Source: DASYRM01 sp036004405 (GTDB lineage: Bacteria; Acidobacteriota; Vicinamibacteria; Vicinamibacterales; UBA2999). Taken from it: a DNA stretch of 64,000 bases. Under the pieces are notes generated by a model. The model worked only from the letters and a program-made list of their open reading frames with translations. It was not told the DNA's origin and ran no database searches. The position numbers and the translations under genes were made by a program. Within the stretch, counting starts at the first letter, position 1. Every line of letters begins with the position of its first letter. The stretch lies in NCBI GenBank assembly GCA_036004405.1, contig DASYRM010000158.1, forward strand, positions 1-64,000, read 5' to 3'. Shown here one piece after another: positions 57,202 to 64,000 of this stretch.

Positions 57202-58109
57202 GGCAGTTTGCTTCCTGTGGCAAAGCCTCCGTTGCCGAAGGCGTGGATGAACTTGATGATGGCCGGACCGAGGGTAACGACGTAGAACGCAGGGAACAGG
57301 CAGAACACGAGGGGGAACACGAGCTTGACGCCGATCTTTGCCGCACGCTCCTCGGCGCGCTGCCGGCGCTTGGTCCGCGACACTTCGGCGTGCGTGCGCA
57401 GCGCCTGCGCGACGCTGGTGCCAAACCGGTCGGTCTGCACGAGCATCGCCACCAGCGCGCGGACGTCGTCCACCTTGGTCCGATTCGCGAAGTTCTTGAA
57501 CGCCTCGAGCCTGGGCTTGCCGGCGCGGCATTCGATGTTGATCAGGCGCAATTCCTGAGCGAGCTCCGGATGCGCGATCGCGAGCTCCTCGCCCGACTTG
57601 AGGATCGCCTGATCGAGAGCGAGGCCGGCCTCGAGACTGACGATCAGAAGATCGAGGGCGTCAGGCAAGCCGTTCTCGATCTTCAGTTTGCGCTGCGCGA
57701 TCTTCCGGTCGAGCAGCAACCCCGGGGCCATGAAGCCCAGGACGCCGCCGAGGCCTGCGAGCACCAGGCCGCGGCCGGTGCCCATGACAAACAGCGGCGC
57801 CGCGATCATCACCGCGCAGAGACCCATCTGGGCGGCGAGGTAGCCGCTCACGGAGGCCGAATGATGGAAACCGGCCGCCGTCAACCGCCGGCGCAGGCGG
57901 GTCATGTCCTTGGGGGAGATCGGCACCAACGTGCCGCGCCCGGACTTGCCCTTCTCGACGTCGACGAGCGACTCGCTCTCCTTGGCCAGGGCATCGATCC
58001 GGCGCCGCGTCAGCGACGTCTGGGCGACCAGACGTTCGCCGGCCAGCCACACGCCAAGGCCGACGGTGACGAACACGGACAGGAGAGTGAGCGTGATGCT
58101 GATGTCCAC
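57198..58109 (-). CDS. tadC: TadC, inner-membrane platform protein (T2SS F family)
   Basis: The 303-residue protein has an N-terminal membrane helix (about 3-22), two central helices (about 95-140: GLCAVMIAAPLFVMGTG, GLVLAGLGGVLGFMAPG), the T2SSF core with GLPDALDLLIVSLEAGLALDQAI (two parts: GLPDALDLLIV and SLEAGLALDQAI) and a C-terminal helix (VFPLVFCLFPAFYVVTLGP). Pairs with TadB to form the pilus platform. GTG start with GAGG six bases upstream; 10 bases after tadB. Confidence 0.92.
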   Translation of the reverse strand: MDISITLTLLSVFVTVGLGVWLAGERLVAQTSLTRRRIDALAKESESLVDVEKGKSGRGTLVPISPKDMTRLRRRLTAAGFHHSASVSGYLAAQMGLCAVMIAAPLFVMGTGRGLVLAGLGGVLGFMAPGLLLDRKIAQRKLKIENGLPDALDLLIVSLEAGLALDQAILKSGEELAIAHPELAQELRLINIECRAGKPRLEAFKNFANRTKVDDVRALVAMLVQTDRFGTSVAQALRTHAEVSRTKRRQRAEERAAKIGVKLVFPLVFCLFPAFYVVTLGPAIIKFIHAFGNGGFATGSKLP

Positions 58110-58119
58110 GGTGTCCTCG

Positions 58120-59088
58120 TCAGTACGGGATGTTGATGATCTTGCGGATGATCAGAGTGCCGATGCCCTGCAGGATCGCAGCCCCGACCATCATCTGAAT
58201 TCCGAGCGTCTCGCCGAACATGAGCTCGCGATGCTCGCGATTGACCGTCATCAGCACGGCGCCGAGGACCGGCGGCAGGCAGACGAGCACCCAGCCGGTG
58301 ATGCGGCCGTGCGCCGACGCCACTCGCATCTGGCGCTTCACGCGGAACCGCTCGCGGATCACGCTCGCAAGGTTGTCGAGCACTTCGGCAAGGTTGCCGC
58401 CGGACTCGCGCTGGATCAGCACGGCGGTCACGAAGAACTTGGCGTCGAGCACGGGAATCCGTTGGGCGAAATGCCGTAGCGCGTCGGGGAACGCCATGCC
58501 GTAGTTCTGCTGGTCGTAAAGGATGCGGAACTCCTCGCCGATCGGCGCCGGCATCTCGGTTGCCACCATGTCGATGCCGGTCGTAAGGGCGTGACCGGCG
58601 CGCAGCGCCCGGCCGATCAGGTCGATGGCCTCGGGAAATTGTTCCTCGAGTTTGTTCATCCGCCGGGTGCGGAGACGCTTGAGAACGGTAAACGGAATCA
58701 TCGCCGCCAGCGCAGCTACCGGCGGACCGAGAATGAACCAGCCGCTCACCTTGACCGCCGCGTAGGACGCGACTAGTGCCAGGAGGCCAGCGGCCGCCAG
58801 AATGGTGCCGACGTTGGTCTTTACGCCCGCCTGTTCGAACAGTGTCTTGAGCGATTGCGTACGCTCTTCGCTGCGCCGCAGCAGGCGGTCGAACGCGCCA
58901 ATCGAGCTCAGCGCCTGCTCCTGTTTCACCAGCTGCCGCTGCAGCGACGCCTTGACGATAGGCGACGACATGCGGCGGCGCACGATACCGAGCGACCTCT
59001 GCTCGGGCCGGAGAATGAACAGCCAGTAGGCGCCGAAGATCGAGGTGAAGCAGAGCAGAAACGTGACGCCGACGATTGGCAGAATCAC
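58120..59088 (-). CDS. tadB: TadB, inner-membrane platform protein (T2SS F family)
   Basis: The 322-residue protein has membrane helices near 1-25, 105-145 and 270-320, and the T2SSF core EEQFPEAIDLIGRALRAGHAL followed by ILIQRESGGNLAEVLDNLA (written here in parts of 20 or fewer). It starts at GTG 59088, which overlaps the CpaF stop (GTGA). Flp pilus platform partner of TadC. Confidence 0.92.
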   Translation of the reverse strand: MILPIVGVTFLLCFTSIFGAYWLFILRPEQRSLGIVRRRMSSPIVKASLQRQLVKQEQALSSIGAFDRLLRRSEERTQSLKTLFEQAGVKTNVGTILAAAGLLALVASYAAVKVSGWFILGPPVAALAAMIPFTVLKRLRTRRMNKLEEQFPEAIDLIGRALRAGHALTTGIDMVATEMPAPIGEEFRILYDQQNYGMAFPDALRHFAQRIPVLDAKFFVTAVLIQRESGGNLAEVLDNLASVIRERFRVKRQMRVASAHGRITGWVLVCLPPVLGAVLMTVNREHRELMFGETLGIQMMVGAAILQGIGTLIIRKIINIPY

Positions 59089-60425
59089 ATGTGCCTCCAA
59101 CCCGAGGGATCGCCGCCGACCCGCTGCTGGTGCTCGAACATGTCCATCGGCAGCGGGCAACCGACCGTTGCCAGCGCCTCGGAGCACTTCGGCCGCACGC
59201 CGGTGGCGCGGAAGCTGCCCAGCACGCGCCCGTCGGGCGCCAGGCCGGTCTTCTGGAACTGGAAGATCTCCTGCATGGTGATGACGTCCTGCTCCATGCC
59301 GGTGAGCTCTGAGATTGACGTGACCTTGCGCGTGCCGTCCGCCATGCGGGAGACTTGCACGACGATGTTGATGGCCGAGGCGACCTGCTGTCGCACGGCG
59401 CGCTCGGGCAGGTTCAGGTTGGTCATCGCCACCATCGTGTCGAGGCGGTACAGCGCGTCCCGCGCACTGTTGGCGTGGATGGTCGTCAAGCTGCCGTCGT
59501 GGCCGGTGTTCATGGCCTGGAGCATGTCGAGGGCCTCTTCGCCGCGAACCTCGCCGACGATGATGCGGTCGGGGCGCATGCGGAGGGCGTTGATCACGAG
59601 GTGCCGTTGTTTCACGTGGCCGCGGCCTTCGATGTTGGCCGGCCGCGTTTCCAGCCGCACCACGTGACGCTGACGGAGGGTGAGCTCGGCCGCGTCCTCG
59701 ATGGTGATGACGCGCTCGGTGTTGCCGATGAAGCTCGAAAGGATGTTGAGGAGCGTCGTCTTGCCGGCGCCGGTGCCGCCCGACACGATGATGTTCATGC
59801 GCGCGGTCACCGTGGCGCGCAGGAACTGGAGCATCGGCGCGGTGAGCGACTCACGGGTCACGAGGTCGTCAGCGGCCAGCCGGTCGGTCCGGAAGCGGCG
59901 AATCGAGAGCGCCGGCCCGTCGAGTGCCAGCGGCGGGATGATCGCGTTCACGCGCGAGCCATCCTGAAGGCGGGCATCGACCATCGGGGTCGATTCGTCG
60001 ATCCGGCGGCCCACGGCGCTGACGATGCGCTCGATGATCTGCATCAGGTGCTGGTCGTCGCGGAAGACGACGCCGGTGTCCTCGATGCGGCCGTTGCGCT
60101 CGATGAAGACCTGCGAGGCGTTGTTGACGAGGATGTCTGAGATGTCCGGGTCCTTCAGCAGCGCCTCGAGCGGGCCCAGCCCGAAGAGCTCGTCGATGAC
60201 GTCGACGATGAGCGACTCGCGCTCGGCAAAACTGAGCGGCACCCGCTGGCTCTCGCGGTCGAGCATCTCGCGGATGACGATCCGCACCTCGGGCTCGGCC
60301 TCAGCGCGCGTCGTGCGCGTCAGGCGGTCGAGGTTCAGGCGATTCAGCAGGTCCTGGTGGATCCGGCTTTTCAACGTCTGATACGCGGCGGAGTTGGTTT
60401 CGGAGAGAGTCTCAACGGGTGTCAT
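59085..60425 (-). CDS. cpaF: CpaF/TadA pilus assembly ATPase
   Basis: The 446-residue hexameric secretion ATPase of the Tad system has Walker A SGGTGAGKTTLLN with Lys222, an Asp box (TIEDAAEL), Walker B region (RIIVGEVRGEEALDMLQAMN) and His box (TGHDGSLTTIHANS). The N-terminal helical region has FAERESLIVDVIDELFGLGP. It powers pilus assembly at the membrane. ATG 60425, 23 bases after cpaE. Confidence 0.95.
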   Translation of the reverse strand: MTPVETLSETNSAAYQTLKSRIHQDLLNRLNLDRLTRTTRAEAEPEVRIVIREMLDRESQRVPLSFAERESLIVDVIDELFGLGPLEALLKDPDISDILVNNASQVFIERNGRIEDTGVVFRDDQHLMQIIERIVSAVGRRIDESTPMVDARLQDGSRVNAIIPPLALDGPALSIRRFRTDRLAADDLVTRESLTAPMLQFLRATVTARMNIIVSGGTGAGKTTLLNILSSFIGNTERVITIEDAAELTLRQRHVVRLETRPANIEGRGHVKQRHLVINALRMRPDRIIVGEVRGEEALDMLQAMNTGHDGSLTTIHANSARDALYRLDTMVAMTNLNLPERAVRQQVASAINIVVQVSRMADGTRKVTSISELTGMEQDVITMQEIFQFQKTGLAPDGRVLGSFRATGVRPKCSEALATVGCPLPMDMFEHQQRVGGDPSGWRHM

Positions 60426-60448
60426 GGGTGTACCTCAGGTCCTCGTGC

Positions 60449-61582
60449 TCAGGCGCGGCGCCACGCCAGGCGCCCCAGGACGCCCGCGGCCTGTGCCTCG
60501 GGCTTGCCGATGTTCACGAGCTCCGCGGCCGCCGCGCGCAGAGCGCGCGCCAGCCGGCCATCTTCCGCCACGATCGGGCGGCCGACGTTGATCGCTTCGG
60601 CGGCCACACGGTAGTCGCTTGGAATCTGGCAGGCCACCGGTTCGCCGACGACCTTGGCGATGTCCTTGGCCGAGACCGGGCCGTTCTTGTCGTAGCGGTT
60701 GATCACGACGCGAAGGCGCTGCGAGCCGTAGCGCTGCCGCAGCGTCGCCACCGTGGCCGCCGCGCCGCGCACCGCCGAGAGCTCCTGGCTGGTGACAATC
60801 GCGATGACTGTGGCGGGATCGAGCGCCTCGAGCATGGCCGGGTCGGTCCGCGGCACGTCAAGCACCGTGATCCGGTACCGGCGCGCCGCGAGTTCGAGCA
60901 GAGTGCGCGTGGCTGTCGGGCTCGTCGCGACGTTCACCGGACGGGCGGTCGACGCGAGCACGTGCGCGCCCGACTGCGTCTTCTCGACCAGGCCGCTCAG
61001 GAACGACTCGTCCACCTTGTGCAGGTTCTCGAAAGCGTCGAGCACAGAGAAACGCGGCTCGGCCCCCATGAGCAGCGCCGCGTCGCCGCGGGCGACGTGG
61101 AGGTCGATGAGAAGTGGCGGCGAGCCGGCCGTCTTGGCCAGCGCCGCGGCGGTGTTGACCGCCAGCGTCGTCGTTCCGACGCCGCCTTTGGCGCCGATGA
61201 ACGCCACGACCTGGCCGGCGCGCTCACGCTGCTCGCCGACGACCAGGCGGCGAATCGTCTCGTCGAGCGCCTGCGACGTGATCGGCTCGGGCAGACACTC
61301 CTTGATTCCAGCGCGCATCGCCTCGAGGATGAAACGCGCATCCAGGGTTGAGACGATCACGACGATCGCCAGGCCCGGCTGCTTCTTCTGGATCTCGTTC
61401 ACCCAGGGGGCGAGCTGATGGTGCGGACGGACGTCGAGCACGAGCACCGCCGGTGCATCGGCCGTCTTTCCCAGGGTGCGGGCCTCGGCCTCCGTGAGAC
61501 GCGTCGCCTTGAGGCCGACCGCCTTGAACAGGTCGGGCAGCCGCTCGTCGTTCGATACGAAAGAGACCTGACTCACACTCAC
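60449..61582 (-). CDS. cpaE: CpaE/TadZ family ParA-like ATPase
   Basis: The 377-residue protein has an N-terminal degenerate receiver-like domain (about 1-115, with VLVLDVRPHHQ) and a ParA/MinD-type ATPase with deviant Walker A KGGVGTTT at 132-139. TadZ/CpaE places the Tad machinery in the cell. GTG start 61582 overlaps the upstream stop (GTGA). Confidence 0.9.
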   Translation of the reverse strand: MSVSQVSFVSNDERLPDLFKAVGLKATRLTEAEARTLGKTADAPAVLVLDVRPHHQLAPWVNEIQKKQPGLAIVVIVSTLDARFILEAMRAGIKECLPEPITSQALDETIRRLVVGEQRERAGQVVAFIGAKGGVGTTTLAVNTAAALAKTAGSPPLLIDLHVARGDAALLMGAEPRFSVLDAFENLHKVDESFLSGLVEKTQSGAHVLASTARPVNVATSPTATRTLLELAARRYRITVLDVPRTDPAMLEALDPATVIAIVTSQELSAVRGAAATVATLRQRYGSQRLRVVINRYDKNGPVSAKDIAKVVGEPVACQIPSDYRVAAEAINVGRPIVAEDGRLARALRAAAAELVNIGKPEAQAAGVLGRLAWRRA

Positions 61583-62808
61583 CTCACCAACCTGATAGCG
61601 GTCAGAAACGCCGCCGACGGGGACACGCTTCCGCCGTTACTGACCAGGAGATCGGGCTTCGTTGCCAGATAGCCGACGACGTCATTGCCCGACATGCCTT
61701 CCACGAAGAAGCCGAGGATGGCAACGATCTTCACGTCCATGTTGCCGGCACCCTGGGGTTTGACCTTCGGGTGCACCGCGTCCCAGGCCATCTGCGTATC
61801 GACGATCGGGAGAGCGACCACTCGCGGGCTGACCGTATATCCCGGCTCGCTGCAGGTGTACGGAGGCCCGATGCAGCTGTTGATGACTTTCTTGTTGACC
61901 GCGTCCCACTTGGCGTTCTTGTCCAGGGCGACGAGGTCTTTGACGCCCTGATCGGTGGGGCCGATCATGTTGCCGTTCTCGACCGAGAGAGTGCCGCCAA
62001 CCGCGTAGGTTCCGTCGGCGCAGCCGCTGATGTTGTCGCGGTACACGTTGCCGCCCACGCCACCGAGATCCACTGGCGCGAACCAGCCGGCGCCGAACGT
62101 CGCTTTCGAATCCTGGGGATCGCCGACCTTGAGAGAGAGCTTCAGGCCGAGGTCCTTCGCGAGCGTGTAGCTGGTGCCAGGATCGTTGCCGTTCGGCGCC
62201 TGATAGGTGTCCTTGGGCACGGTCACCGGGTCGTAGTCCGCGGCCGGCGTCCAGGGGCCGCTGCTTTCATTCCACTTGTCGAGCACTGCCCAGGGCTTGA
62301 GGCAGTTGCTGGCGTTGGCCGCGGCGGCCTGCGCGATGGCCGTCGCCCGCACGCCCTGATCCATCACACCGACCAGCCCACCGAAGAACGTCGGCAGCGC
62401 GTTGCCCCGCGCCTGGTTGCGATAGACGTCCACGCGGACGCAGTCGTTGTTCGAGCACATCGCCGGGAAGTCGGCCGGGGCGTCGCTGTAAAAGCGGATG
62501 TCGGTGGCCATCTGCACGTCTGGCGCATCGCCCCACACCGTGTTGGCCACCGCGAAGCTGTGTGCGGCCTGCTTGGCCGGACCGTTGTCGGCGTGGTTGG
62601 TGAAGCTGTCGCGCGCCAGCGCCGTGGCCCCCGCGAGCGCGCCGGCATCGGCCGAGTTCTGGGCCTGGTGGCGGCTCACCCACAGCACGCCGTAGTCCAC
62701 GATGAACATGGCGAAGGCGCTGAGCACCAGGATCGCGACGCCGACCTGGATCAGGATGGCGCCGCGCTCCGAGGTGGCGCGCCGGGACGAGTGCGGGATG
62801 GTGCGCAT
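61579..62808 (-). CDS. TadG/TadE-like pilus assembly protein
   Basis: The 409-residue protein has one N-terminal membrane helix just after a TadE-like start (RGAILIQVGVAILVLSAFAM) and the QNSADAGALAGATALARDS motif common to the Flp-assembly TadG/TadE family, then a long periplasmic beta domain. It is a minor pilin-like protein. The ATG at 62808 is chosen; a GTG at 62841 that would overlap the secretin stop (GTGA) is an equally coupled alternative adding 11 residues. Confidence 0.84.
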   Translation of the reverse strand: MRTIPHSSRRATSERGAILIQVGVAILVLSAFAMFIVDYGVLWVSRHQAQNSADAGALAGATALARDSFTNHADNGPAKQAAHSFAVANTVWGDAPDVQMATDIRFYSDAPADFPAMCSNNDCVRVDVYRNQARGNALPTFFGGLVGVMDQGVRATAIAQAAAANASNCLKPWAVLDKWNESSGPWTPAADYDPVTVPKDTYQAPNGNDPGTSYTLAKDLGLKLSLKVGDPQDSKATFGAGWFAPVDLGGVGGNVYRDNISGCADGTYAVGGTLSVENGNMIGPTDQGVKDLVALDKNAKWDAVNKKVINSCIGPPYTCSEPGYTVSPRVVALPIVDTQMAWDAVHPKVKPQGAGNMDVKIVAILGFFVEGMSGNDVVGYLATKPDLLVSNGGSVSPSAAFLTAIRLVR

Positions 62809-62837
62809 GTCGTATACCTGTCTCTGTTCGAGCGATC

Positions 62838-64000
62838 TCACTTGCCAGCGGGCGCGTCGGTCACGCCGCCGCCGCCCTGGAGCTGTTCGCCGATGTCGTC
62901 GCTGGCCGGCAGGAAACGCCCCGGCAGCGTCGGCAGGGGCGGCACCTCGTCGGGGTTGAGGGGGCGGACCAGGCGCGGCGTCACGATGACCAGCAGCTCG
63001 GTGCGCTCCTTGCGGTCGGCGTTGCTCTTGAAGAGCGCGCCGACAATCGGCAGCTGGCTGAGGATCGGCAGCGACGCGGTGTCGTTCTGCACCTCGTTGT
63101 TGATGAGGCCGGCAATCGCGAACGACTGGCCGTCGCGCAGCTCCACTTCGGTCTCGGCGCGGCGCGCCGTGATGGCGGGAATGCGGAAGCCTTCGAGCAG
63201 GATGCCGTTGTTGAAGTCGAGCGAGCTCACTTCCGGCCGCACGTGCAGACGGATCAGGTCGCCGGCGATGGTGGGCTTGAAGTTCAGCCGGACGCCGAAC
63301 TCCTTGAACACAATCGACACGTAGTTGGCGGCGCCACCGCTGACGAACGGAATCGGGAACTCGCCGCCCGCCAGGAAGCTCGCTTCCTGTCCGTCGTAGG
63401 CGATCAGGTTCGGCTCGGCCAGGCTCTGGAAGTACCCCTTCTGTTTCAGCGCCTTGATCAGCGTACCGACGTTGTACTTGTTGTTGAACAGGAACAGGTT
63501 GAGGAAGTCCGAGAACACCAGCCCTTTTTCGTTGTCGAAGTCCGGCGCCGGGAACTGCTGTGTCGTCGTGCGGCCGGTCCAGTTCTTGAAGCCGTTGAGG
63601 CCGGTGAAAAACGACGCGCCGAGCTCGGTGAGGGCGCGCCGGTTTACCTCGGCGAAGCGGACCTGCAGCATGACCTGCTTCGAGCCGTTGGCGCCGGGCA
63701 CGGTGAGCATGTTGATCACGTTGGACTTCGGCGCCGCGGCGCGCGTCACTTCAGCCGCCCGCAACATCACGTCGGTCGATGAGACGCGTCCCGACAGCAC
63801 AACCGCGTCGGCGTTGATCGCGACGTTGATGGTCTCGGCGGGGAAGAGCTGCTTGAGCTGCTGCTCGAGCGGCGTGATCGGCTGCTCGATGACCAGGTCG
63901 TACTGCACCCGCTGGCTACCGCCCCACACGATCAGGCTGATCGTGCCGGGGGCCTTGCCGTCGATGAGAATCTCGCGGGGCTGCACCACGACGGCGTCGG
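62838..64000 (-). CDS. cpaC: Secretin of the Tad system (CpaC/RcpA-like), 5' end beyond the window
   Basis: The partial protein has about 387 residues visible. Regions: end of a T2SS-type N domain, a BON-like segment (INVAINADAVVLSGRVSSTD), then the secretin domain with VMLQVRFAEVNRRALTELG, FLAGGEFPIPFVSGG and LRDGQSFAIAGLINNEVQND and the terminal ELLVIVTPRLVRPL. It forms the outer-membrane pore of the pilus. The reading frame stays open to the right edge, so the N-terminus is missing here; the gene must continue upstream. Confidence 0.92.
   Translation of the reverse strand, partial: DAVVVQPREILIDGKAPGTISLIVWGGSQRVQYDLVIEQPITPLEQQLKQLFPAETINVAINADAVVLSGRVSSTDVMLRAAEVTRAAAPKSNVINMLTVPGANGSKQVMLQVRFAEVNRRALTELGASFFTGLNGFKNWTGRTTTQQFPAPDFDNEKGLVFSDFLNLFLFNNKYNVGTLIKALKQKGYFQSLAEPNLIAYDGQEASFLAGGEFPIPFVSGGAANYVSIVFKEFGVRLNFKPTIAGDLIRLHVRPEVSSLDFNNGILLEGFRIPAITARRAETEVELRDGQSFAIAGLINNEVQNDTASLPILSQLPIVGALFKSNADRKERTELLVIVTPRLVRPLNPDEVPPLPTLPGRFLPASDDIGEQLQGGGGVTDAPAGK

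Noticed and set aside
1..64000. CRISPR arrays, tRNA or rRNA genes, prophage or insertion sequences
   Set aside because: No regularly spaced 25-40 base repeats with unique spacers, no TPsiC-like GGTTCRA stems with an acceptor, no rRNA-like conserved stretches and no transposase, integrase or phage structural proteins were seen. The tandem inverted repeats at 40607 and 51178 have only two units and 1-5 base spacers.

Overview
The window is GC-rich, densely packed chromosome. Several families point to the phylum Acidobacteriota, probably a Vicinamibacteria-type lineage. These are two VWFA-related proteins of the acidobacterial (TIGR03436-like) type, an ADOP-type orphan FtsX/MacB permease, a secreted DUF1592/DUF1552 pair followed by an ankyrin protein, a TonB receptor with a carboxypeptidase-regulatory N-terminus, and a DUF6152 protein. 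This is an inference from gene families; there is no rRNA to prove it. I saw no tRNA, rRNA, CRISPR array, prophage, insertion sequence or replication origin, and no gene-free stretch longer than about 300 bases.

Layout. 0-5 kb: a YggU/DUF167 protein and regulators (hybrid histidine kinase, MerR, stand-alone receiver, AraC and LuxR-type response regulators). 5-13 kb: aldo/keto reductase, creatininase-like protein, a small winged-helix-like ORF, then the minus-strand operon DUF1592 - DUF1552 - secreted ankyrin protein. 13-17 kb: a Vgb-like propeller that lacks the catalytic histidines, CstA, a DUF6886-like protein and a YkgJ-type cysteine cluster protein. 17-24.8 kb: two tandem secreted FG-GAP propeller paralogues, gamma-glutamyltransferase, a DUF1326 protein and a membrane partner. 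25-37 kb: ADOP permease, DivIVA, YggS, a TPR protein, a DinG-like helicase, a Wzz-like protein, GlyA, an amidohydrolase, an RlmI-like methyltransferase and a cupin. 37-46.9 kb: a 1166-residue PAS kinase, amidase, SDR, a SAP-domain pair, and a tightly overlapped operon VWFA - CyaY - unknown - DUF6152. 46.9-54.9 kb: TonB receptor with a linked unknown protein, a SurA-N/DsbA-like fusion, YaeQ, an NHL propeller and a double-VWA protein. 54.8-64 kb: a Tad/Flp pilus operon on the minus strand, ordered secretin - TadG-like - CpaE/TadZ - CpaF/TadA - TadB - TadC - 30-residue membrane microprotein - TadD-like lipoprotein - AAA ATPase - VWA protein. It is joined almost throughout by GTGA/ATGA stop-start overlaps and runs off the right edge.

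The most unusual signal is not a gene. About 18 copies of one small inverted-repeat family lie between genes. Each has a conserved CGTAGGGGC-like left flank, a CTTNAG centre and stems that vary in sequence yet stay complementary. In five genes the element itself supplies the TAG stop codon. At 52855-52911 two mirror-image copies end two convergent genes. Two further structured signals are a 68-base double-hairpin repeat present twice (5953 and 10284) and a perfect 10-base dyad that would cover the ribosome-binding site of divIVA.
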